From Chlorella sorokiniana (taxonomy: Eukaryota; Chlorophyta; Trebouxiophyceae; Chlorellales; Chlorellaceae): 64,000 nt of DNA. The translations under genes were made by a program, and so were the position numbers. Shown here in pieces: positions 10,629 to 22,459 of this stretch. Positions within the stretch are counted from its first letter, which is position 1; the number at the start of each line of letters is the position of its first letter. The stretch spans positions 1,612,001 through 1,676,000 of the forward strand of contig CP084617.1 of assembly GCA_025917655.1 (NCBI GenBank), given 5' to 3'. The notes beneath the pieces are model-generated. The model made no database searches, was not told where the DNA came from, and saw nothing but the letters and a program-made list of their open reading frames with translations.

Positions 10629-13600
10629 TCAGCCATAAAGCTCGGCGCGGCGTGGCGGCTTGAACGCCCTGAACACTGGGCGCCTGCCGCCGCCGGACGC
10701 TCCTGAAGCTGCTGTGAGTTTGGCTGGCAGCGCCTCCGTCGCCGCATCACTGCCTGCCAGCGGCGGCGGGGCGGCCCGACAGCTGTGAGGGTCTGGAGAC
10801 CGTGCAGCGATGCAAAGCACAGCAGCCGGGGCTTCTTGAGGTGCAGGAAGTGATGTGGTGCCATTGGCGGGCGAGTTCGCACCACTCTGCTGCTGCTGGC
10901 ACTCTGCAACATTCCGGGCTGCTGCACGTCTGGGCAGGGCGGGCAGCAGCAAGGGCCGCAGCGTCACGCGAGCCACTGCGGAGGTGACGGGTGCCGATGC
11001 AGCAGCTGCGCTGCCTGCCGCACTGTCCTTGCACCCTGCTTCTGCCGCAAGCTCCGCTGCTGCCGCCGCTGCTGCCGCTGCTGTGCGCGCGGCGCCCCTC
11101 GAGCATTCGGGGCCGATTGCAGCCGCGGCAGCCTGCCCTGCTGCGGCCTGCGCTGCTGCGTCAGGGCGCGGGCTGTGGCAAAGGGATCAGCCCCCGCCGC
11201 TCCGCGCTCCCCGCCTCGCTGCTGCCACCCGGCGAGCCCGCTGCGCTGCTGCTCTCAGCGTGCAGACGCTTGCCCCTCTGGCGCGCCAGCTCCTCGCCCC
11301 CTGAACCCGGGTCGCAGCGATCAAAGGGGTCTGCCGCCGCCTCCCCCCTCCCTTGCTCGCCGCCGCCGCCGCCTCCTGGCGCCGCTCCGCGCAGCTGACC
11401 GCCCGGCGCACGGCGGCTGGGTCGACGCAAAAAGTCGCAGGGCGCCTCCCGAGATCCGCCGCGCAGCCCCCTGCCGCCGCTCGCCAAAGTAGGAGAGCAG
11501 GGCACGGCGGCGGCAGCGCGGCTCCTGCATGGGGGCAGAGGGAACGCATTGCTGCGGGCGGCCTGGGCAGTATGCGACTAGCCCAACTTGGTGCAGCCGC
11601 GGGCGCTTGCTGCTCGCTGACAGCGGAGGTGCGGCCAGAGGCGGCAGTGCGGCCTGCGCTGCGATGCCCTTGCAGCGTGCCGCCTTTCAATCCGCGGCGC
11701 AGCAGCAGCGGCAGCGGCAGCGGTGCGGCGCCCGCATCGGCGGCCCCTCGCGCCTGGATGTAGGCGGCAACGGCGGCGGCCGCTCCGCGCCGCGCCCCCG
11801 CTCCAAGCGCGCCGCCTGGCTCAGCTCCTGGCCGGCTGCGTAGAGCAGGCTGAGGGCTGGGTGGCCGTCTCTGCCGCCGCGGCCGCTCTCCTGGTAGAAG
11901 CCCTCCAGGGAGGCGGGGGGTCCCAGTGCACCACCCAGCGCACGTCGGCCTTGTCGATGCCCATGCCTGGTGTGTTGGGGGGGGGTCGGTTGTTGTGTGG
12001 GAGTGGGTGGGAGCGAGAGGTGTGCATGTGTGTTGTCGGTGGCAGGCTCAAGTGGGGCGGGCGGGTGGGAGGTGATCATTTGCGGCCTGTCAGGAGGCAA
12101 GGCTTGAGAGGGGCCGCTTTGGAGCGAGAATAAAGCTGCTGCATGGGCAGCGGGATGCTCGCTGGTGCGCAGAGGGAAGGCCCGCTCCCCCCTCCTGTGC
12201 AGAAGACCCCCAGGCCCCTCCTCCCCCCCAGCCTGCCCACCAAAGGCCACGGTGGCGACCACAGCCTGATAGCTGCCGTCTGACCAGCCCGCCTGGATCT
12301 GCAGCGGGGCAGGGGGAGGGGGCAACATGAGTCAACGGAGGGAGGATGAGAGGATCCGGGAGAAACAGGGGGTGGGGGGGGCGGCGGGGGAGGGGAAGAC
12401 AGACAGGCAGGGCCGGGGTGGGGGGAGGTACTTTGAAGCAGGGGTTAGGAGGCAAGCTTGTGAAGGCAGGCAAACATCCCCATCTATTACTGCGATAAGT
12501 AAAGGATGGGTGGGCAGTCTCAGCGAGGGGGCAGCGCTACCCCTTGCCAGCTACCCTTGCCCGCTACGGCGCGGCGTCCCCCCCCAGCCGCCGCGGCGCA
12601 CCCTGGAGCGCTGCTGGCTGTCCTTGCCGGCGTGGTAGGCGGCGACGTCCAGCCCCGCATCCTCCAGCCGCCCCGCCAGCCAGTCGCAGGTGGCCCGCAG
12701 GCGCGCGTACACGATGCCGCACTGCCCGCGCCGCTCCGCCAGCACCGCCAGCAGGTCCTGAGGGGGCGTGTATGTAAGTGGGGTTTTATACTGGTGTGTA
12801 TGGGGCGGGGGGCTGAGTTTAGCGGTGCATTGCGGGTCAGGAAGAAAGCGCAGCCAGCGCCGCCAAACTCCCCACCTGCAGCGCGGCGTCGCGCCCGCCG
12901 TCTCCCAGCAGCTCCTTGTACCGCACCTCGTACCGGATGTTGGGCCTGCCGGCGGGAGGAAAGCACGCTGGAATGGACAGGCAGGCAAAGAGATGCCAAC
13001 CAGGAGGAGGCGGATGCAAGCGAGTTGGCTGCCGTCCAAGGCTGAGCGCTAAGCTGCGCAGGTTCAGGGGCGGGGGCGGAAGGCGGCGGACGCATCCGCA
13101 GGCATGGGTCGTGTGCGGTTTTGGCGGTACGGAGGCGCCACCCTGGCGTACTGCCAACCTGTTGAAGGAGCCGTGGAGGAGCAGCGGCTCCCGCAGCTGC
13201 AGCGTGCCTGCAATGCACCCGGGGGAAGGGGGCGGCGGGCACAGGAAGCAGGCATGACGTCAGCGCACGCACCCGACACGGCTGACTGCCCACCATGGAT
13301 GAGTCAGTGACAAGCAGCGCAGCACAGCGTAGCCACAAACGCTTTCGCTGCCCAGATGGCCCCCAGGCAGCGCCGCAGCCGCGCACTTGCGATGGAGGCG
13401 CGCACGTCGGCGGTGGCGGTGGCGGTGGCGGCGATCAGCGGTACGCCCGGGAAGTCAGCGCGTACCGCCTCCAGGCCCAGGTAGGCGGGGCGGAAGTCGT
13501 GGCCCCACTCGCTCACACAGTGCGCCTGGGAGGGGGGGGCAAGGGCAGTTGTGTGTGTGTGGGGGGGGGGGGGCATAAAGGGGGGCCGAGGGGGAGGGCA

Positions 13601-15162
13601 CAGTGTGTGTGTGTGGGGGGAGGGTGCAGTATGTGTGGGGGAGGGGGTAGGGTCCATGCGGTCGGCCGAATGGCGAGCCGGCCCAGCGCAGGCTGCGCGG
13701 CACAATACAGCTCGGCACACTCTTGCAACGCTGCCAGCAGTTCTCTGGGGGCAAGGCGCCCTCCCGCCCCCGCAAGCTGCCGTTGCCGCTGGGAAGCCAG
13801 CACCCACCTCGTCAATTGCAAAGGAGCAGAGCCTGCCGGCAGCATGCACCTCCTTCAGGATGTCCCTGCGCCGCCGCCATTTGGCAGACGGAAGCAAGCG
13901 GCTGAGAGCGCTTGAAGCCAGGCGGCAACGCAGCACGTCCGCAAGGCGCAGCGTATGGCGAGCGAGGCAGGGCGCAATCCACAGGCTGGGCAGCGCCCGG
14001 CATGCGGCGGCGGCTGCCCAGCGGCGGCACCCACCTGAGCCGCTCCATTTGCAGGGACTCCGGGGTGGTGTAGCTGCGGTGGCAGGTTGCAGGTGTGTGT
14101 GTGTGAGTGTGTGTGTGTGTGTGAGTGAGGGGGCCAGGCACAGCAAACAAGGGGGAGAGGGAGGGCGGCAGCACAAAGGGGCAGGGTAGGAACACAGGAC
14201 AGCATCCGCGCCAGCAGAATGCTTGCGCACTGAGCCGAGGGGCTAGCCAAGCGGGCCCAGCAGCTGCTGCTGTTACACCCGTGTACATCACAATAACAGC
14301 AGCGCTGTGCCGGGCAGCCTCCCAGCGGCGCGTCGGCTTTGCCACAGCCTGCCGCGTCTGCGCCCCGCCCTGCCCCCCCCAGACCCTCACAGCAGGCGCA
14401 GCGTGCCATCCTCAAGATCCGCCGCCAGCTCGCGCGCCAGCGCCGCCTTGATGTTTTCCGGGGTTTCGCTGCTCCACGCCGCCGCCTCGATTCCGCGCTC
14501 CAGGCAGCCCTCCACCTGAGCAGCGCCGGGGATGTGAGCCGAAGCGGCTGCCGCACAGCAGCCGCTGGCTGTCAGCCATCCTGTCAACAGGCGATGGCGG
14601 GCCAAAGGGCGCAGCCGCTGGCACTGGTGCGAGGCAGCTGCCGGGCAAGCGCCCGCGCAGCACCCACCTGGTCTTTGGCCAGCGCCAGCAGCGGCGTCAC
14701 CACCACCGTCAGCTGGTTGCGGTAGAGCGGCGGCAGCTGGTAGGTCAGAGACTTGCCGCCGCCTGCGGGGGGGCCAGAGCGCGGGCAGAGTGGGTGGAGG
14801 GGGTTGATGGGTGCTGCACCGCGGCTTGCGCTCACGCAGCAAGGCACCCACAAGGCAGGGGTGTCTGTGGACAAGCGAGCGCTGTGCTGTAAAGAAGGGG
14901 GATGGTGGGTGCTGCCGTGCTGCTCGCTGGGCAGCGGCCAGCTAGGCAGGAGAGGGCGCGCAGCCTGTCAAGCGGGGCCGCAGGGCGGTTGAAGACTCGC
15001 CCCCGTTGAGCGTGCAGGCAGCCCACCTGTGGGCAGTATGACCAGCACGTCCCCGCCTGCCAGCGTGGCTGCCACTGCTTCCGCCTGCAGCGGTCTGAAG
15101 GCGTCGTGGCCCCAGTGCTGGCGCATCACATGTGCCAGCCCCTCCAGCAGGGTGGCGTCCAC
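10629..15162 (-). CDS. RecQ-family DNA helicase
   Basis: This is an ATP-dependent 3'-5' DNA helicase of the RecQ family, used in recombination and fork repair. Exons seen on the minus strand: up to 15027 (FRPLQAEAV, motif 0, ending PTG), 14668-14762 ([12 protein letters not shown], Walker A, then [10 protein letters not shown]), 14391-14515, 14035-14073 (YTTPESL), about 13808-14000 (AIDE), 13525 down ([13 protein letters not shown], completing the DEAH box and RecQ loop), 13159-13207, 12876-12945 ([12 protein letters not shown]), 12602-12757 ([18 protein letters not shown]), 12241-12298 (AVVATVAFG) and 11966 down ([15 protein letters not shown], then [11 protein letters not shown], motif VI). 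The zinc module [12 protein letters not shown] and a CDFC-like motif follow near 11400-11510. The protein ends in a low-complexity tail with [16 protein letters not shown]. The G run at 11915-11920 is one base short for the frame. No ATG was found in frame at the 5' end, so the true start is uncertain. Confidence 0.85.
14092..14126. repeat. GT microsatellite in RecQ intron
   Basis: This is a run of about 17 GT units with two GA interruptions, inside the intron in front of the YTTPESL exon of RecQ. Similar GT- or CA-rich tracts occur in many introns in this window. Confidence 0.9.
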
Positions 15163-16122
15163 AGGTTGCGAAGGCGGCGGCGCTGCGGCCCCGGCTGCGG
15201 CGGCCGCTGGGCGCGCACTGTGCGCTTCATGGAGCCTACCGAGGCTGTGCCGTATGTGTAGAAAGCCAGAACGCAGCGTTCTGGCACGGACTGGAAATGC
15301 TGAAAGCGATCAAGCGAGAATTTGCACCGTGCAGGCAAGCAGCACCGCGCAAATGACCTTCGCCGTAGTATGCACGACTGTGAGCGGCCCATTGCAACAA
15401 TAGCGGGCATGGAGCGCTGCCAAGTCGGCATGCTGTCCACGCTGGCCAAAGCTGCCGCCGCCGTGGGTGTGGGTGTTCACCTCCCGTGGCTGTTACGATT
15501 AAGTACCAGCATTCAGCACTACACTTTGCTATCGAAGCACCGACTGCAGGGAAATAAGGAAGCCAAAGCCATTGAAATGCGGTGAGCGTGTGCTGTGGCG
15601 CCCTTGCTGCATTGACGCACCAAGTCGCGTTGTTTCACGAGGCATTGAGCTGCTCCGGTGCAGAAAACATTTATTCGGCAAGATCATGCCTCACAGTGAC
15701 GTTTGCACATCCTTCCCTGCAGAGAATGTCTTGCTATTAACCTGGCGCAGCCCTGATTCTGTCAAATGCTGGCGCCGGCGTCACAGCTGTCCCGCCTGCC
15801 TAAAGCTGCCCCACCGATGCACGGGCACCGACCAGAGGAGCAGAAATTCCGATTCCACATTGTCTACATCTTGTAGATGTCCTACAACCTGAAATACGGG
15901 CCCTCCATGTCTGCCTCCATGTACAGCCGGAAGAAGGCGTTGATGCGCCCCTCATGAGCCCAGAAGCCCCAGCATTGCGAGGCTTCCTCCTTTTCCTTTT
16001 GTTTTGCGGTAAAGCTGGGAGCCGCCCCTTGCGCTGGCCCGGCGACTCGCTCAATCCTTTTCTGGCACCGGCATCGGGCCTGTCCGGCTCCCGCCCCGCT
16101 TGTCTTGACTTACAGCCTCTCG
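15163..16122. other. Intergenic region, RecQ 5' end to gene A
   Basis: No exon was recognised. It should hold the 5' UTR and promoter of RecQ (minus) and of gene A (plus), and possibly an unseen first RecQ exon. Parts around 15300-15900 are less GC-rich than the neighbours and have no frame with recognisable domains. Confidence 0.4.
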
Positions 16123-17054
16123 ATGCACAGCATGTGGCAGCTCACAGGCATCGCAGAGCACCAGGCGGCGAGCTGCCAGGCGGCAGCTCTCCGACGCGTC
16201 GCCTCTGGGTCCTCCGTGCTGGAGAACAGCATTTCCGCAACCTCTGATTGCTCTGAGAGCGATGTGAGTGCGAACAGGGGTGTGAGCAGGGGCGGCTTGC
16301 GCCATCACGTTGAGGCACTTTTGCAACTATCATGCCCTTTGCGCCTGCGCTGGCCCGCGCTGTGCGCCCCAACCTTCGCCACTGGGCTGCGCACCTTCCG
16401 CAGACCACCAGCCCGGCGGAATCGCCTCATGGACCCGTGGGGGCTGCCCCTGTTGGACGCTGTGATGGGCACCGTCTGCGCCGCCGCACGTTCGAGCGAG
16501 GTGCTGCCGCAGCGCACGCGCCAGCTCCTGCAGCAGCTCTTCCCCAGTGCCTACGCGATCACGGCCACCGTGCCCTCCGCCGACGGGCTCGGCATGTCGG
16601 TGGTGACGCTCATGCAGCCCGCACCGCTGTCGTCGCCGCGCGGCGCCGCCGCCCAGCCCCAGCTGCACCCCCGCCGCGGCGCAGCAGGTCGCGCAGCCCC
16701 TGGCAGCCGGCGGGGTGCTGTCGTTCGGCCTGACGGCGCAGCCGCCCGCTGCGGAGCAGCGGCTCATGGCCGCGTTTGCGGCAGAGCTAAGCAGCCGTCT
16801 GGGGGCGGCCCGTGCATGGTGCGTGCGCAGGCTTGGGGGTGCGATCGCGCGCTGATGCGGCAGCCCCTCGCGCAGCGCCAGAGCCATCATGCATCAGCGC
16901 TCGATGGTTGCATGCTTGCCATCACCGGGGACTTTGGTTTCGACTCTTTGCCTGCCTCCTGCCCCTGATGCAGGCCGCCGCGCACCCTTCATGTGTCGCT
17001 GGCACTGCCCCCAGCCCAGCCATGCCGCTCGACTGCTTCTGGGCGCCCTTCTGA
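16123..17054 (+). CDS. Unknown protein A (tandem paralog of B)
   Basis: Not recognised as a named family. A first exon 16123-16263 (47 codons, starting MHSMWQL) ends at a perfect GTGAGT donor. The central part around 16430-16640 encodes a segment with LFPSAYAITATVPSADGLGM that matches LFPAAASISATLPSPDGLAL in gene B. Another matching part is GVLSFGLTAQ with LMAAFAAEL near 16715-16790. The last exon starts after CAG near 16974 and ends AMPLDCFWAPF. The central and later parts lie in different frames, with the change near the C run at about 16668, so one or two bases may be missing or the gene is decaying. The fold may be a small alpha/beta sensory domain, but that is only a guess. Confidence 0.5.
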
Positions 17055-17967
17055 GCCCAGAGTGTCACTTCGTAGACAAACAAACGCGTCCTTCTGCGCA
17101 CAAGGCCCTAGGCAACCCTGCTTGGCGCAAAGCCAAGCAGCCGCGGCCAATCCGGCGTGCCAACCCGGGAAAACATGCGGCACCCGCGATCATGGCACGG
17201 GGGCCATGAGAGCCTGCCCCCCGTCCCCCCAACAAATGAGCCCCCAATTGCAATGTTCCATACATTTTTCCACCCTTGCCCCTCTGCCAATCTGCCAAAC
17301 GTGTGTCTTCTCTGCTTGCTGCGGCCAGGCTGCCGCGCGGCGATTCCGCCCTTGTTCTTGACGTCCCCATCAATTCAATCCCCCTTGCTGACATGCTGCC
17401 CCTTCAACTCATGTTCCCCGCCTGTGGCACCCCCTCACACGCATGTCACTCCCTCTGTGTGGCTGGCTGGCTGCCGGGCGCCTTTGCTGGCGCCCGCGCG
17501 CTGGCCCCCACCGCCGCCTTGCCCTTGCCCACAGATATTTTTGGGTGCCTGGCGCTCAGTCTGGTGTGTCTCAAGCCCCATTCTGTCCAACGTGTTGAAC
17601 TCCCAATGCCTCCCATTCCTGCCCCATGCCTGCTCCCATTTGACTCTTCCTCTCTCCCTGCCGCTGATCTTCTGTGAGACCTCCCTGGTCTCTGAACCTG
17701 CAAGTTAGCAAGCCTTCCCTCTTTCAGTGGCCGCTCTCTGCGCATGCCTGATGCATTGCGTGTAAAGGCCGCGCAACCCGAGATTCTGGCGGGTGCGATT
17801 GCGCCTCCCGAGGGCACTACCTGGCACGATCCACTTACGATTCGCTGACTGGGCTCGCATCGGTCGCATTTCTGCATGCCCCCTGCTCATTGCCCCCTGA
17901 TCGGACTGCGACCTGCCCTTGAAATCCTGCCCTGCAGCTGCCCTGCCGCCTGCAACTCTGCTCCCCC
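17055..17967. other. Intergenic region between paralogs A and B
   Basis: It is pyrimidine-rich on the plus strand with many CCC and CTT runs, consistent with the 3' UTR of gene A and the promoter of gene B. No coding segment was recognised. Confidence 0.4.
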
Positions 17968-19165
17968 ATGCTGCCTGCAGCCCGCATCAGCCGGGCATCC
18001 GCCTATTCCAGCGTGGAAAAGCCCTTGAGGATGGCGCAAGCATGCGCCAAAACTGCGGAGACGGCCAAGCTCAGGCCCTCCCTCCTTTCGGGCCTGGAGG
18101 GCGAAGCGCCGTGCTCCTCTTTCCCTGGCGCACAGTCCACCGGCTGCAATCCATCTGGCAGCGGGGTGAGCGCCGCTTGCAAGGGGAGGGGCACGGGAAA
18201 CCCTTACACTCCGCGGCCAGAATTGCACGTAGCTCTGATCGCTTCAGTGCTGTTTTGCGCCGCCCGGGGAGCTGTGCGGGCCATCCTGCATCTCTTCGGT
18301 TTGCACTGAAGGTCAAGAGCCGGCCAAACCCGGTGCCAGCCGTCAAACCCAGTTTCCCGCCACTCCGCCTGCAGGCCCGCCCTGAGTGGCCGCTCGCCGA
18401 GGCGGCACCGCCGCTGGAAGCCTTCGACCAGCTGCACGCGCTGCTGGACGCCAGCGCGCTGCTGGGCCGCGTGCTGGACACGCTGACGCACGCGCTGGCG
18501 GGGCGGCAGGCGGTGCCGCCCGCCGCGCAGGCGCTGCTGGCGCGCCTCTTCCCCGCCGCCGCCTCCATCTCCGCCACCCTGCCTTCCCCCGACGGCCTGG
18601 CCCTGGCGGTCACCACTCTGCTGCACCCAGCCTGCTCGCTGTGCGAGGCAGGCCATGCGGCGGCCACGCAGCACGTGGAGCCGCTGGGCCGAGGCGTGTG
18701 CTGCTTCCAGCTGGCGGCGCCGCCGCCGCCCGCCGCCCGCCGCCTCATGCGGGCCTTCCTCGACCGCCTGGCGGCCCGCCTCAACCTGGAGGCCGCAGAG
18801 GACGCCGCCGCGGCCGCCAGCCCCGAACGCCAGCGCAGGGTGCGTGCCGGGCGGCTGCGCTTGCAGCCACGCCGCCGAGGGCTGCCGCCTCGCTGCTAGC
18901 GTTGCGCGTGCGCACCGCGCGCTCGGCCCCCGAGCTCTCCTGCCCCTCACCGCATGCGCCCCCTGCCTCCTTCCCACCCCCTGCAGCTGTCCATCGGCGG
19001 CGCCAGCCCCCCGGAAACTCCCGGCCGTCGTACGTGGCCCCCTCCCCCGCCTCCTCCCTCTCCTCGGCCGCCTCGCTGGCGGCGCTGAGCGCCAGCCTCG
19101 ACGCGGCGGAAGGCGGCGCCGCCGCCCACGCCATGCCAGCAGACTGCTTCTGGATGGCGGCGTGA
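17968..19165 (+). CDS. Unknown protein B (tandem paralog of A)
   Basis: Three exons fit with phase 0 joins: 17968-18165 (66 codons, starting MLPAARISRASAYSS, GTGAGC donor), 18375-18839 (155 codons, GTGCGT donor) and 19007-19165 (53 codons with stop), for about 273 residues. The N-terminus is Arg/Ser/Ala-rich and could be a targeting peptide. The middle exon carries the domain shared with gene A, with ALLDASALLGRVLDTL and LFPAAASISATLPSPDG. The protein ends HAMPADCFWMAA, and the MPxDCFW tail is shared with gene A. No known catalytic motif is visible. An alternative acceptor at 18987 would give a different C-terminus but would lose the conserved tail, so 19007 is preferred. Gene B is cleaner than gene A. 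Confidence 0.65.
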
Positions 19166-20439
19166 GCGCTGGGCCGTCGCTCCAGCAAAAGCAACCTAAT
19201 GACCCTTGCTTCGGGTTTCACAATCGGGTTTCACAATTGGACCGCCCTACAAACCAGCCGACCGTCCCGCGCGCCGCGCAGCTTGTCGCCGCCTGCGCAC
19301 AAACCCCGAGCGCAGGCCAACCCGTGCCCATCGCCCCTTTGTTGCGCCCCCTTGCTTCCGTTTGCTTGATACTGTGCATGACCTGCAGCTTCAACTGAGC
19401 ATTTTATAATGTCCCTGCTCTTTCAAGCTCCTTTTCACGCCCACCCTGGTTTTCGCGGCTGGGACCCCGACCGCCTTGCAGCACTTGCTTTGCTCTTTCC
19501 TTTTCGCGCGTGTGCGTCACCCTTTGCCCCCCCCAACTTTTGCCCCCAAAAAAACACACACACATGTGCGCTTTCTTCTACTTTTTCACCGCACCTTTGC
19601 CCTCCACTTGTATCCTTGCCCCTGTACCACGCTTGCAGCGTTGCCGCCTGGCCCCTCACTTGCCGCATGGACTCTCCCCCATGCTGCTTCCATTCCCGTC
19701 ATTGATCCTCTTCCCGCCTGCTTTTGGCAAATGGCTCAAACCTAGAGATGCTCATCGCTGCCGGCTCAACCCCCGTGACCCTGCCTTGGATGCGCTGCAC
19801 ACCAGTAGCTTCCTTTAGCCTCTCGATCGCGAACTTGACCTGAGTAATTCTGGCACAAAGCACCCATCACAGGGCCAGGCAGGGGGCAGGAGCTGGCAAG
19901 CAAGAATAGAATGAGTGCTCTGAGCGGCAAAGGCACACTTGAGTGGGCAGGCAGCGGGTTCGGCCGTGAAAACTTGTGCGAGTCTGAAGGGGAGCTGAGG
20001 GTGGTGGGATGGAGGGTGGCGATGGTGTTGTGCTTGCGTGAGGGGGTGGGGCAGCGTAGGGGAGAAGAGGGTCTCTGTACAGTCTGAATGTGAGTGGAGG
20101 ACGGGGGGGGCTGGATCCGTAAAATCAAATGCAAAGCTTTGAGTGTTAGTCAGGGGAGCATGCTGGCAGGGCATGCGTTGTGGGATGAAGAGGAGGGGGG
20201 TGGCGGGCAGCTGAGGCCACCGCCTTGGCCAAAGCACCCCTAGCTCAGCTGCTCGGGCTGAGGCTGCGCCGCCGGCTGGCCCTGGTCTGTGGCCAGGTGC
20301 CGCACGATTTGCACCTGCACCAGCGAGGAGGCGGCGGCGTGTCGGTTGAGTGCCGTGCCTGCTTGGGGCAGGCTGAGGCGGGAGGAGGGCTTGCATGTGG
20401 GCCTGAGGCGCGCCAGAGGCGGCAGCCGCCGCGCTGTTC
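19166..20439. other. Intergenic region between gene B and the bZIP gene
   Basis: Two genes converge here: the 3' end of gene B from the left and the 3' end of the bZIP gene from the right. The sequence is C/T-rich on the left and G/T-rich on the right, as expected for 3' UTRs read on opposite strands. No further exon was recognised. Confidence 0.4.
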
Positions 20440-22423
20440 TCAAGCCCCGGCCGCAGCCCAGGGGCCCTGCTCCCAGCAGCAGCGCAAAAGCAACCAGCAG
20501 CAGCAGCAGCAGCAGCCAGCGGCGCCAGCGCCGGAGGCATTGCAACGCATCGCATCGCATGTCAGAGCGCGGCGGGTGCCGCCGCCGCCCACCACATCAG
20601 GGAAGTGCGGGTAGCAGGCCGCCACCGACCGCGCCTTCTGCACCGGAGAGAACACCTGCGGGCGGAGCGAACGAGGGTGCACAACAAAATTTGGTTCCCT
20701 GCTTGTGGTTTTCTATGGCGTGCGCTTGCGTGTGTTTGGGACAGCGGGCTGCCGGGTGCGTGCTGCCGTGTGGGCTGGGCCCCTGTCAGGCCACCCCACT
20801 GTGTAAGGCCGCCCCCTGTGTAGGCTGGCCCCCTGTGCCGCCTCACCGCGCCCACGCGCCCCATCAGCTGCAGCATGGCGATGAACTCCGCGTCCCGCAG
20901 CGAGGCCACGCGCCCGGCGGCATCAAACAGCGACAGGTAGCGGCTCATCAGGTTGCTGCAGGGCGTTTGGAGTGCGGTTGTGTGGATGGGGGAGGGAGGG
21001 GGAGGAGGGCGGGTGAGGGGTGCATGCCAGCAGGGCATCGCTCGAGCCAGTAGGGCACCGGCGGGGGCCGCCGCTTTCCGTGGCTGGTGGGAGAGCAGGA
21101 GGCACGGTGCGCTGGCGGACGGCACGCTGTGCTCATGCCGTGGTCTCACCCCAGCGTGCTGGCAGGCAGCGTGTCGGGCGTGACGTTGGCGGCGGCGGCG
21201 GCTTGGTGCACGGCAGCCATCGCGGCGGCACGCTCGGCTCTGCAGGCGGGGCGGGGTGGGTGGGCGGGGGCGAGTGTGTGGGTGTGGAGGTGCAGCGGGG
21301 GCAGGTGGGTGGTTGCGTATGCGGACGCACAGTAAACAAGCAAGGCTTTATAGCTCTTGAGTTACTTTCTGGTCACAGGAGCGGCGCAGGAAGGAGGGGA
21401 GAGCGGGGAAGGTCGGGTGACAGGCTGGCAGCCAGGCCAAGCAGGCAGCACGGTGCAGGCAGCAGCACGCCGCCGCCGCCACCGCCGCCGGCAGGGCCGT
21501 ATCGCACCGTATCGCCTGGGTGCGCCCGGCGTACGCGTGCCACAGCTGGCGCAGCATCACGCGCTGCGCCCGGGTGGGCTTGAGCGACGCTGCGGTGGCC
21601 TCCCAGGTGCCCGGTGGCGCGTTGGCCGCCGTGGCAAACAGCACCTGCGGCGGAGGGGCGGCGGGGTGGGGGCGGGGGCATGGGGGGTTTGTAAGGGTGC
21701 GAGGGGGTCGAGCTGTTTGAGTAAGGGAGGGAAAGGGCAGCGCGTCGGGGGCGCAAGGGGAGGCCGAGTTGTCGGCGGGGAAGGAAAGGGTTGGATAAGG
21801 GGCCGCAAGTGGGGTTCAGCTATTTGCTGGGGGAGGGGGAGGGGGAGGGGGGTGGGGGATGCAGGGGACACGTGGCTCCTGATGCCAGCAGTGGCGGCGG
21901 CGGCGAGGCCGTGAAGGTAGGCAGGCACGGGGGGTGGGGTTGGCTGGGTGCCGACGTGACCAGCTGGCACCAGCTGCCCACCCCACCATGCAAACAACAG
22001 GCACAGAGCAGCCCAGCCCCACCTGCGCATTCTCGGGCTTCAGGTGCAGCGTGAGGCTCAGCGTGCCGCCCTGCGCAGTACGGGGAGGCGGGTGGGCACC
22101 GGCGGCGGCCAGGTCAGCGCGGGGCAACAGCCAGCGGGGCTTCAGCCACACGACAGCGAGCCGCAAGCGGCGGTGGGGAGCGCAGCGGTGGAGGGGCCAG
22201 CGCTCTGGGGTGGGCCAGGAGCCGGCGCAGGCGGCAGCCGCCGCAACGCCGTGCCCGGCAGCCTGCTAGCAAGCACAGCAGCAGGCGGCAAGCCCAGCCG
22301 TGATAGTAGCGGCAGCGGGCGGCAGCGGGCCGCACCCAGGCCCGGAAAATGTCCAGGATGCGCTCCAGCGTTTCGTCTCCGCCCTCCGCATCATACGCCG
22401 CCAGCAGCTCCCTGCACAGGTGC

Positions 22424-22459
<36 letters not shown>

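Noticed and set aside
13540-13660. G/T-rich tract as a telomere-like or CRISPR-like array
   Set aside because: The repeats are irregular GTGTGGGGG runs inside a RecQ intron, without fixed spacers or a telomeric unit.
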